Positions 26,698 through 34,172 of a stretch of DNA of 64,000 bases are shown here, one piece after another. Position 1 is the first letter of the stretch. Every line of letters begins with the position of its first letter. Made by a program: the position numbers and the translations under genes. The notes below the pieces were generated by a model. It had not been told where the DNA came from. It was given only the letters and a program-made list of their open reading frames with translations, and searched no databases. Location: NCBI RefSeq assembly GCF_900112775.1, contig NZ_FOYZ01000008.1:43009-107008 (forward strand). Reading direction: 5' to 3'. Source of the DNA: Anaeromicropila populeti (lineage in GTDB: Bacteria > Bacillota > Clostridia > Lachnospirales > Lachnospiraceae).

Positions 26698-28475
26698 CTC
26701 CTTTGCATGTTATACATATTGTAGTAAAGCTTTCCTATGCCCATTAAATATTCATGTTCACCTTGCTCTACAATTTTTCCTTCATCCAGAACAAATATCT
26801 TATCCGCTAAATAAGTAGAACCTAAACGGTGGCTAATTAATATAACCGTATTATTCTTACTTATTTTCTCAAATCGTCGATACATTTCACTCTCATTGAT
26901 TGGATCTAGCGCTGATGTTGGTTCATCCAAAATCTTTAGCGGAGAATTATTGATTGCTCCCCTTGCCATGACGAGTTTTTGCCATTCACCACCAGATAAA
27001 TCTACACCGCCCTCTTTTATCTTTCCAAGCAACATGTTTATACCATCTTTTGTATTACATATTCCCTTCAAATCCATATCTTCCATAATCTTATCGATAC
27101 GGCTATCCAATGTCTTCTCATGAATATTATTAATATCTCCAAGAGCAATATTATCTCTTATAGTAAGACTGTATTTTGCGAAATCCTGAAATACAACAGA
27201 ACAGAATGCATTAATTTCTGCTCTCGTATAATCTTTTAATGATTTATCATTTACTAGGATTTCTCCTTCATAATCTCTATACAGTCCCGTTAGTAACTTG
27301 ATAATTGTTGTTTTACCAGAACCATTTTTTCCCACAAAAGCATAATGCTTTCCTTTTTCAACCTTAAATGAAACACCATTCAAAATATAACACTCACTAG
27401 TCGGATACTTAAATTTAACATTTTTAAATTCAATACTTTCCAAATTAAATTCTTTTCCTTTATATTGATGTGTTTCATCTTCTGTCTCTAGATTAAAAAA
27501 TTCAGTATATTCACGCATATATTCTTGATTTTTTGCTAACTTATCCATTTGCGCTGTCAGATTCCAAGACATTTCTTGAATTAAGTTAAAAATGGCATTA
27601 GTTAATGCGATAAACATTCCTATTGTAATGAGACCTTGTTTTGTCTCGTACATAAGTGGAAAGAGAACTAAAATACTTATACATGCAGTGATAACTCCTC
27701 CTGCTTTCATCTTGAAAAACCACAATTTTTCTGTTCTAAGCTGTGTTTTTCTCGCTTTTTCATAATCCTGCATCCATATAGCATTCATTTTTTTCCCGTA
27801 TCCAAATAATGCTCGTTCTGGAACACTATTCTTTCCAATCAATACATCCTTAAAGTAATTATAACGTCTAGAAATTTTAGTTACTTCAACACTAGCTTCA
27901 TAGTTTGCTTTTCCACTCTTCATAGCTAAAATGAATAGAGGAATTGTGATAGCAGTTATAACTAAAGTTACCCACCATATACGAACAAACAAAATAAGAA
28001 TGATTCCCAAACATCTTAAAATAAGATTTGCTAAATTCATTGTGTCTGTAAAAATTTCAAGCTGTCTCTTTTCGCAATCTCTTACAACTCGCTCGATTAA
28101 ATCCATTGTCTTAGAATTATCTATATAGCGATATAACAATAATGATTTTCTTTTTGTTATCTTAGTACGAAAATCCTTTCGCAAACTATTTTCTACTCTT
28201 GTCTGGTGTAGTTTCATAAATATTGGCATAATAAACTGATAGCATAAAAGTAAAGAAATCAATCCCACCGAAATATATATAGAATTTACACTTTGCTTTT
28301 TCAGCAATACTCTAGTGACACAATCTAAAAAATATGCCTCACAAATAACTTGAATTGTAGGTGTAATGGCACTAACAATTCCATTTAATATTAATATGAA
28401 TGTAGCTACTGGTGTATAATGATATAACACTTTAAATACTTCAAATATTTTTTTTGATTTTTCTTTTTCTCTCAT
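26685..28475 (-). CDS. ABC exporter, fused membrane and ATPase domains (half-transporter A)
   Basis: A 596-residue exporter half starting at ATG 28475, chosen because AGCAGGGGG lies just upstream; the longer frame from 28502 has no ribosome site. Six predicted helices fill residues ~15-320, then the ATPase with GKNGSGKTT, LSGGEWQKLVMARG and ILDEPTSALDP, and the His in ISHRLG. The two halves carry the same unusual SGG(E/Q)WQK signature, which marks them as a matched pair. No peptidase C39 domain is present, so it is not a classical bacteriocin processor. Confidence 0.88.
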   Translation of the reverse strand: MREKEKSKKIFEVFKVLYHYTPVATFILILNGIVSAITPTIQVICEAYFLDCVTRVLLKKQSVNSIYISVGLISLLLCYQFIMPIFMKLHQTRVENSLRKDFRTKITKRKSLLLYRYIDNSKTMDLIERVVRDCEKRQLEIFTDTMNLANLILRCLGIILILFVRIWWVTLVITAITIPLFILAMKSGKANYEASVEVTKISRRYNYFKDVLIGKNSVPERALFGYGKKMNAIWMQDYEKARKTQLRTEKLWFFKMKAGGVITACISILVLFPLMYETKQGLITIGMFIALTNAIFNLIQEMSWNLTAQMDKLAKNQEYMREYTEFFNLETEDETHQYKGKEFNLESIEFKNVKFKYPTSECYILNGVSFKVEKGKHYAFVGKNGSGKTTIIKLLTGLYRDYEGEILVNDKSLKDYTRAEINAFCSVVFQDFAKYSLTIRDNIALGDINNIHEKTLDSRIDKIMEDMDLKGICNTKDGINMLLGKIKEGGVDLSGGEWQKLVMARGAINNSPLKILDEPTSALDPINESEMYRRFEKISKNNTVILISHRLGSTYLADKIFVLDEGKIVEQGEHEYLMGIGKLYYNMYNMQRSWYI

Positions 28476-28494
28476 AAAGCCCCCTGCTATTCGG

Positions 28495-29118
28495 TTACTC
28501 ATAATTTGTTAAAAAGTAAACAAACTGCTCAACCGTTATTTTATTTTCAACGAACTCTTGCAAATGTATGATATTTTCATGATTATGCTTTTCATAAAAA
28601 TACTTAACATTTAAACTATGTTCCTTGGTAAAATCCAGACGGTAGTGCATCAAATGATAATTGCAGGCTCTATCTGAATAAATAAAGTCATATCCTAGTT
28701 GCATAAGCCTATAACCAAATTCAAAATCCTCACATCCCCACCTTGTTCCAAACTTTTCATCAAACCCTCCGGCTTCCAAAAAAGCTGTCCTTCTAATTGA
28801 ACAATTTCCACCTGTAAACCCGATCCATTTTCCTTCTCCGCTTTCTCCGCTTAGTACTTCTTGAATAACTTTCTCCATCTCAGTTACTCTGTTCACTTTG
28901 CCTATTGTTTCTTCAAAGTTTTCTAGTATGTTTGCTTCCGTTACACATACTTTCACCATAGCTTTGCTTAGTGAACGAGTGCGATTTAAATATGGATAAT
29001 AAATTCCTTTTTCAGGATCTAGCAAAAACTTCACTTCCGAAATACTATATATTTTTCCATGAACAACGCATTTTTCTTGTAAGTGCTTCAAAAGATGACG
29101 CTCTATACAGTTAGGCAT
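28495..29118 (-). pseudogene. Glycosyltransferase family 2/7C, N-terminus removed by IS66
   Basis: The 207-residue remainder contains the galactosyltransferase-like C-terminal motif (FTGGNCSIRRTAFLEAGGFD then WGCEDFEFGYRLMQLGYDF), the acceptor-side half of a GT-A enzyme. The usual N-terminal nucleotide-binding half with its DxD motif is missing, and the frame continues upstream only until the left end of the IS66 element near 29130. The matching N-terminal half is not found on the other side of the IS. The remaining piece overlaps the exporter start region and was probably first in the same operon. Confidence 0.78.
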
Positions 29119-29139
29119 TTTTATGCTAAACTGATAGTA

Positions 29140-30648
29140 TCATTTATTAAAGCATTTTTTATGTTTTACTTGTAACCGGCACTGCTCAGGGAGTTCTTTT
29201 GACCATGGGAGATATCGATTCAGAACTTCTGGATGCTGAAGATGATTATTGTTTGGCATCACTTCTAAGAGATACTTCAAATATTCATACACATCCAGTT
29301 TATTTGCTTTGGCAGTTTCCACTAACGTATATAACACGGCATTCGCTTTTGCACCTTTTGGCGTATCCACAAACAACCATGCTCGTCTTGCTGTAGCAAA
29401 TGGCTTGATATTTGCTTCACATAGATTATTGGATAACGGAATTCTTCCATCTTCCAGAAATGTTTCAAGATATTTTCTTTGATTTGTGGCATAGGTCAGT
29501 GCTTCCGTCAGTTTTTCATTTGTTGTATGCATAGAAGAAGTCTTTTCAATCTGGAACAGCAAGTTGATATATTCCCGACCTTCTGCACCTTTAGAACCTG
29601 GAATCTCTTTTCCGTTATTGTCTAAAGGAATACTTTCGATGAAATACCTGCGGCAATGAGCCCAGCACATACACCGTATATAACTACCAGCTTTATTATA
29701 ACCTGAGTAAGCATCCGTAATCAGATATCCGTTATAGTTCCCAATCAGTCTGCTGGCAACTTCGGTACTTCTGGATGTGGAATAATGGAAATATGCTGCT
29801 TGAACTGCTTCACTTGCGGCACTTCTCATTACCCACATAAACGAATCACTGCTGGCTTTTCGTCCCTCTTCCTTGTTGCATTGGATTCTTGTTTCATCCA
29901 TGTGCAGGACTTCACAAGACAGAAGCTGTTCGTGAATCTTCTGATAGATTGGCGTCAGCCATTCCTCGCTGCAGCGGATGATCCAGTATGCCATATCCGC
30001 TCTGGTGAGCACGAGTCCCATACGAAACCAATCTTTTTCCAACCTGTTACAAGGAAGTCCCATGGCAAATTTCTGATACATAATCTGTGCTACAAGCGAT
30101 GGGGTTGAGAGGGAATGGGACAGCACTGGTGAAGGTACGTTTGCTTTTACAAACACAGGCGTTTTGTTATCACTGCCTTTCTTTCCGCATTGCTCACATT
30201 TCGCAACCTGCCGTACAATCTGCTTCACCTTCAGCTTTGCTGGTATCCATTCTACTTCTACACGTACTATCTGTTTTCCTATTATTTTTAAGGAACCGCC
30301 ACATTTAGGACAGGTTTCCTCTTCGTTGATGATATATTCCTCAATCTCTTTTGGAATGCCAGAAAGCATTTCTTCTCTGACACCTGATTTTCGTGGAGTC
30401 TTTTCATAACTCTTAACTGAAATTTTCTTCTGTTCCTTCAAAAGTTCCCGTGCCAGTTCCTGAACGGATTCAAAAAGGCTCATCTGTCCATCCATCTGCG
30501 TTCTTTCAGAAGAAGCTCCAAACATCTTTTTCCTTGCATGGAGCAGTGCCTGTATCATGTTGTCTATCTGAATACGCTGTTCTTCTATCACCTGTTCCTT
30601 TTCGGCTAAAAGAGCACGCAATTTTAAGAGTTCTTCTGCTTCTGTCAT
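29140..30648 (-). CDS. tnpC: IS66 transposase TnpC
   Basis: A 502-residue IS66 transposase. The N-terminal leucine-rich coiled coil (~residues 5-45) is followed by a zinc finger with CPKCGG (~112-117) and CEQCGKKG (~152-159), then the DDE core with LHMDETRIQ, ITDAYSGY and NNLCEANIKPF supplying the acidic residues. The length is normal and no frameshift is visible. It provides catalysis for IS66 movement. Start ATG 30648 follows AAAGGAAG. Confidence 0.9.
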   Translation of the reverse strand: MTEAEELLKLRALLAEKEQVIEEQRIQIDNMIQALLHARKKMFGASSERTQMDGQMSLFESVQELARELLKEQKKISVKSYEKTPRKSGVREEMLSGIPKEIEEYIINEEETCPKCGGSLKIIGKQIVRVEVEWIPAKLKVKQIVRQVAKCEQCGKKGSDNKTPVFVKANVPSPVLSHSLSTPSLVAQIMYQKFAMGLPCNRLEKDWFRMGLVLTRADMAYWIIRCSEEWLTPIYQKIHEQLLSCEVLHMDETRIQCNKEEGRKASSDSFMWVMRSAASEAVQAAYFHYSTSRSTEVASRLIGNYNGYLITDAYSGYNKAGSYIRCMCWAHCRRYFIESIPLDNNGKEIPGSKGAEGREYINLLFQIEKTSSMHTTNEKLTEALTYATNQRKYLETFLEDGRIPLSNNLCEANIKPFATARRAWLFVDTPKGAKANAVLYTLVETAKANKLDVYEYLKYLLEVMPNNNHLQHPEVLNRYLPWSKELPEQCRLQVKHKKCFNK

Positions 30649-30787
30649 GGTATTCTTCCTTTACTTTTTACTAAGAAAAGTATACCATAAAATAGCTGTT
30701 TTTGCCACTAAATTAGTGTGTTTCAGCAACAGAAAAATGCTGATTTTAAGCTAATTTCAGGGCTGTTTATCGTCATTTTTTTCAGTT

Positions 30788-31162
30788 CTAAAAGCACGTA
30801 TTATCCCGGTTGATTTTCACCTCATGATGCGCTTTTTTCTGTTCCATTTCCAAACCCTCCAAAAGCCACTCCACCTGTTTGACCGTGATTTCCTTTACCA
30901 TTTCAGAATCTTTTGGCCATTGGAATTTCATCTTTTCAAGAAGCTTTTTATGTGCCAGAATAAATCCATTTTTATCATATCTCAATAGTTTGATGGAATC
31001 CCGTTTCTTATTGCAGAAAATAAATAGGCTGGATTCCATAAACGGATCTATTCCGAATTGAAGTTGTACAAGAGAAGCAAGACTGCTGATTTGTTTCCGA
31101 AAATCAGTTGCCCCTAGCGCAAGATAAACATGTTTTGTATCTGTTACCAGACGATTTAACAT
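30788..31162 (-). CDS. tnpB: IS66 accessory protein TnpB
   Basis: This 124-residue protein matches IS66 Orf2/TnpB with the segment VYLALGATDFRKQISSLASL and SLFIFCNKKRDSIKLLRYDKN. IS66 TnpB proteins are needed for efficient transposition but their chemistry is unknown. The gene overlaps the end of tnpA by 7 nt, consistent with coupled translation. Confidence 0.92.
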   Translation of the reverse strand: MLNRLVTDTKHVYLALGATDFRKQISSLASLVQLQFGIDPFMESSLFIFCNKKRDSIKLLRYDKNGFILAHKKLLEKMKFQWPKDSEMVKEITVKQVEWLLEGLEMEQKKAHHEVKINRDNTCF

Positions 31163-31530
31163 TGTCTCACCAGCCTTTGCATAAGTTCTGCGACAATTGG
31201 AATGTCAGCTGATTTCCTTATCGTAATTGAGAAACCATTCCAGGTAATGACTAAATCAATTGCTTTGTTTTCTTGGGAAATGGGAATAGCCTCTAAAGAA
31301 AGATGTGCTACCTCTACAAAAGTATCCTTTTTTTCTTCCCTCTGTTTGATGACTTGGATTTTTCGGTGCCAGTAATAATACGCATGTCTAGAAATATGAT
31401 TCTTTTCGCACCAGACATCAACTTTTAGGCGACTAAGCTTTCTGTCCGAGAACCTTTTGCTCCATAATTCAATGGATTCTTCTGTATTCATAAGGGAACC
31501 TCCTAAATGTCTTTTAGGAAAGGATACCAC
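31156..31530 (-). CDS. tnpA: IS66 accessory protein TnpA
   Basis: A 124-residue protein beginning with a region for DNA recognition (SIELWSKRFSDRKLSRL, then WCEKNHISRHAYYYWHRKI, a helix-turn-helix of the type in IS66 OrfA). It is the first gene of the IS66 triad. An alternative start at the internal Met near 31488 (after GGAGG) would give about 110 residues and has the better ribosome site. Confidence 0.82.
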   Translation of the reverse strand: MVSFPKRHLGGSLMNTEESIELWSKRFSDRKLSRLKVDVWCEKNHISRHAYYYWHRKIQVIKQREEKKDTFVEVAHLSLEAIPISQENKAIDLVITWNGFSITIRKSADIPIVAELMQRLVRQC

Positions 31531-31561
31531 GAAAAACGCTGTTTAGAAATGACGCTATGTT

Positions 31562-31879
31562 TTAATCGGTTACGAAATTGACTTTGTATTCATGCTTTGT
31601 ATCGTGCTTTTCCAAAACTGTGTGGTTTATCATTACCTCAGTTATGTTATAGGCAATGAGTTTTGCCCATATTTCTTGCTCAATATATTCTGGTTTATAT
31701 GAATGGAAATTGCATAATCCAATGGTATATTTCAGCTTTCTGAATGAGGATTCTATTCCCCATCTAGAATAGTATAGCTTCTTAATACGTTGTGGGGGGA
31801 ATTCATCACGAGGAAGATTGGTCACGATACACTTGTATGTGGAATCGCTTATAGGAAATCTTACAATGCGGAAAGACAT
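31562..31879 (-). pseudogene. IS4-family transposase C-terminal fragment
   Basis: The 105 residues match the end of IS4-type DDE transposases: the SFRIVRFPISDSTYKCIVTNL strand region followed by YYSRWGIESSFRKLKYTIGL, which is the Y(2)R(3)E(6)K motif with the catalytic Glu. The sequence stops at VNFVTD right where the IS66 right end begins, so it was cut. The 5' part is missing; only a short stretch upstream (to about 31911) resembles the family. Confidence 0.82.
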
Positions 31880-31948
31880 CTTTAATTTTTTGATGAACCA
31901 TAGGTTTGTGCCTCCTTGAAGTAAAGTCTAAATATCTTTAATTCAAGG

Positions 31949-31991
31949 GCCGCTCTCGTTACCTCTAAAAACCATCATTAACGAGAGCGGC
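31949..31991. repeat. 13-bp perfect GC-rich inverted repeat
   Basis: GCCGCTCTCGTTA (31949-31961) and TAACGAGAGCGGC (31979-31991) are perfect reverse complements with a 17-nt loop. It sits between the IS4 fragment and the esterase terminator. It has no T run, so it may be an IS-related hairpin rather than a terminator. Its GC content is higher than the surroundings. Confidence 0.7.
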
Positions 31992-32035
31992 CGCACATTA
32001 TTGAGGTGATGTCAACTACTATTTTAAAAAAATAA

Positions 32036-32074
32036 AAAATGGTTAGACCTCGTTATTGGAAATCTAACCATTTT
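32036..32074 (-). terminator. Terminator of the SGNH esterase gene
   Basis: AAAATGGTTAGA and TCTAACCATTTT pair over 12 bp; on the minus strand the stem is followed by TTATTTTTTTAA. It lies about 45 nt after the esterase stop. Confidence 0.88.
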
Positions 32075-32119
32075 GAATATATATACACTAACTAAATGAC
32101 ATTGGGATGTGAACAGTAA

Positions 32120-33331
32120 CTAAAATTCAATTGAATAACTAAAATCAGATACTACTGTTCCCGTTCCCTGGAAACCAAAGTTAATTGATCCACCTGCACC
32201 AATTGTCTGATTCCAAGTCATTGGAGTGATGATATAGGTGTCATCTGTTTCTGTTAATTGTGCACACCAGATATTTGAAATAGTAACATCTGATTTGCTG
32301 ATTATCATTTTCCAATTATTCACTGGTAAATTAGAATTATTTTTTATGTACATGTTCATTGTATAACCATTAGACCATGAATTTGTTTCAACTTTTAACT
32401 GTAATGCATCATCTGAATCAGATGTTGGGGTTGGCGTTACCACTGGGGTTGGCGTTACCACTGGAGTTGGTGTTACCACTTGGGTTGGTGTTACCACTTG
32501 GGTTGGTGTTACTACTGGGGTTGGTGTTACCACTGGGGTTGGTGTTACTACTGGGGTTGGCGTTACCACTGGAGTTGGTGTTACTACTGGGGTTGGTGTT
32601 ACCACTGGGGTTGGTGTTGTTACTGGTTCGCCTGATAAGATAGGACTTATGGTATCATACCAGTTATCACATATTTTCTGTCCCCCAATGCCATTTGGAT
32701 GAACTCCGTCATAAGTATCCGCTACTGTATCAAAACCCGTGTATTGATCACATAAAATAATTGGAGATTCACTTGTTGACAAGCTTTCTGCCCAGCTTAC
32801 CATGGCTGTATTAAGTGCTGTAACGCGGGAATTGTAATCTGCATTGTTGTCAGGCTGCATCGGTATAATCTGAGCAACTACAATTTTCATATTAGGATTA
32901 TTTTCTCTCATCTGTCCAATCAGTATTGTGTATGCCTGAATAACATCTGCTGTACTTCTGTCCTGCCAACAATCATTTGTACCAAAATGCATAATAACCA
33001 TATCTGGATTTGTTGAAGAAAGCCAAGCCGGCAGCTGATTAGACGCAGCAAGGTCCGTAACCAGCATCCCCCAATGTCCTTCATGAGTACCTTTTGAACC
33101 AACAAATTCAACATCGTAGCCATTAGTCGTTAGTTTATTTAATAATAAGGTCCGCCATGTATCCCAGTCTGTTATAGAATCTCCCAGCGGCATAATTTTC
33201 GTAGTTGATGCGGCGTAAACAGGATTAACTGGTAACATTGGTATTGTACTTTGAATCAAAATAACCATAAGCAGTATTAAACCACTAATCTTTGCGGCAA
33301 ATCTAATTTTAAATTTATTTTTCCTATCCAT
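32120..33331 (-). CDS. Secreted SGNH hydrolase (CE3-like acetyl esterase) with Pro-Thr linker and CBM2-like domain
   Basis: A 403-residue protein starting at ATG 33331 behind TAGGAGGAATTTAT; the longer TTG frame has no ribosome site. After a signal peptide (cut near VYAAS) comes an SGNH domain: block I KIMPLGDSITDW with the Ser, block III HFGTNDCW, and block V YDGVHPNGIGG with the Asp-His pair. Then a 6-residue linker TPTPVV repeats about ten times, and residues ~320-403 form a CBM2-like cellulose-binding module (SNGYTMNMYIKNNS, WNQTIGAGGSINFGFQG). It would deacetylate xylan or similar polymers while held on cellulose. The same linker is in the GH9 cellulase at the window start. Confidence 0.9.
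   Translation of the reverse strand: MDRKNKFKIRFAAKISGLILLMVILIQSTIPMLPVNPVYAASTTKIMPLGDSITDWDTWRTLLLNKLTTNGYDVEFVGSKGTHEGHWGMLVTDLAASNQLPAWLSSTNPDMVIMHFGTNDCWQDRSTADVIQAYTILIGQMRENNPNMKIVVAQIIPMQPDNNADYNSRVTALNTAMVSWAESLSTSESPIILCDQYTGFDTVADTYDGVHPNGIGGQKICDNWYDTISPILSGEPVTTPTPVVTPTPVVTPTPVVTPTPVVTPTPVVTPTPVVTPTQVVTPTQVVTPTPVVTPTPVVTPTPTSDSDDALQLKVETNSWSNGYTMNMYIKNNSNLPVNNWKMIISKSDVTISNIWCAQLTETDDTYIITPMTWNQTIGAGGSINFGFQGTGTVVSDFSYSIEF
32426..32628. repeat. 18-bp tandem repeat coding the TPTPVV linker
   Basis: About eleven copies of an 18-bp unit (for example GTTGGTGTTACCACTGGG on the + strand) with third-position variation; two copies encode TPTQVV. The same unit occurs at 1-52 inside the GH9 gene. 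Confidence 0.92.
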
Positions 33332-33383
33332 ATAAATTCCTCCTAATTTTCTGGTGACACCTAATTCTAACTTCAATAACTTG

Positions 33384-34154
33384 TTACTCTTTAAATTTTA
33401 CAATAAACCATTTGATTCCCAGACAGCCCTCTCGCTCATATATGGTAATAGCATCTCCTACATCAGCACCAACTCCATACCCTGGAAAGTTAGTTCTACC
33501 ATCAATTGCATCTTCTTCTGGTATCTGAATACTGTCATTTGCCTTTGAGCCAAAATGAATTCCTGATACCACAGTATTTACTTTAGCAATCTGCCTGGAG
33601 CCATAAAATGCGTTTATAGAATAGATGCTTCCCATCGCAAAAAATACAATAGGTACAACTACTTCCAGCATGTAAACTGGCTTTTCCATAAAAGGAAATG
33701 CTCGGAAGATATAAACTAAAAACACAACTCCAAAAACGATGCCTAACAGCACCAGTACTCTTGGCTGAGATAAAGGCAATGTAATAGTAGGAAACGCCAG
33801 GCAGATACCTGATACCGTAAACATCCAAAACAACGTTGGAAAACCTCTGTTTTCATATCCATAAAAATGTATTTTATCTGGTGATATCAGGTGTCTTACA
33901 AAGGCAAGTATATTGAGCAGTATAATAGCTGGAATAATGAATGCAGCATTTCTGATAAATATCCAGAAAAAAGCCAGAAAAAAATAGCAAAATGTTTTAT
34001 AAAGCTCTATTCTTCTATCTTCAATTACTATCTTCTGAAGTTTTGATAATGCTCTCTTCCGCCCCATTTTCTCTAAAACTGCTTCACGCATTCCACTTCT
34101 GTCTCTCATCCATGCTATGATTAAAAAAATGCATCCTATTCCCTCATAAATCAT
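33384..34154 (-). CDS. Membrane protein of unknown function, last gene of the VgrG island
   Basis: A 256-residue protein with hydrophobic helices near residues 3-16, 50-70, 72-90, 105-125, 131-150 and 160-178, and a soluble C-terminal part from ~185 that ends IKWFIVKFKE. I do not recognise the family. It starts 18 nt after the stop of the toxin-like VgrG gene and is the last gene before the esterase. An immunity protein against a membrane-acting toxin would fit this position, but nothing in the sequence proves it. Confidence 0.7.
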   Translation of the reverse strand: MIYEGIGCIFLIIAWMRDRSGMREAVLEKMGRKRALSKLQKIVIEDRRIELYKTFCYFFLAFFWIFIRNAAFIIPAIILLNILAFVRHLISPDKIHFYGYENRGFPTLFWMFTVSGICLAFPTITLPLSQPRVLVLLGIVFGVVFLVYIFRAFPFMEKPVYMLEVVVPIVFFAMGSIYSINAFYGSRQIAKVNTVVSGIHFGSKANDSIQIPEEDAIDGRTNFPGYGVGADVGDAITIYEREGCLGIKWFIVKFKE

Positions 34155-34172
34155 ATACCTACCTCCACCACT

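Larger units (their letters stand above)
29130..31557 (-). mobile_element. IS66-family insertion sequence, apparently complete
   Basis: Three transposon genes in the order tnpA, tnpB, tnpC are transcribed on the minus strand. The ends look like imperfect inverted repeats: left TATCATTTATTAAAGCATTTTTT and right (reverse complement) beginning CGTCATTTCTAAACAGCGTTTTT, so the borders are approximate. No 8-bp target duplication was evident between the flanks by eye. The left side cuts a glycosyltransferase gene and the right side abuts an IS4 transposase fragment. Confidence 0.8.

Noticed and set aside
31949-31991. Terminator for the esterase gene
   Set aside because: The stem has no T run on the minus strand, and a better terminator at 32036-32074 already follows the gene.
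32426-32628. Regular direct repeats that could suggest a CRISPR array
   Set aside because: The 18-bp units are contiguous with no spacers and translate in frame to a Pro-Thr linker of the esterase.
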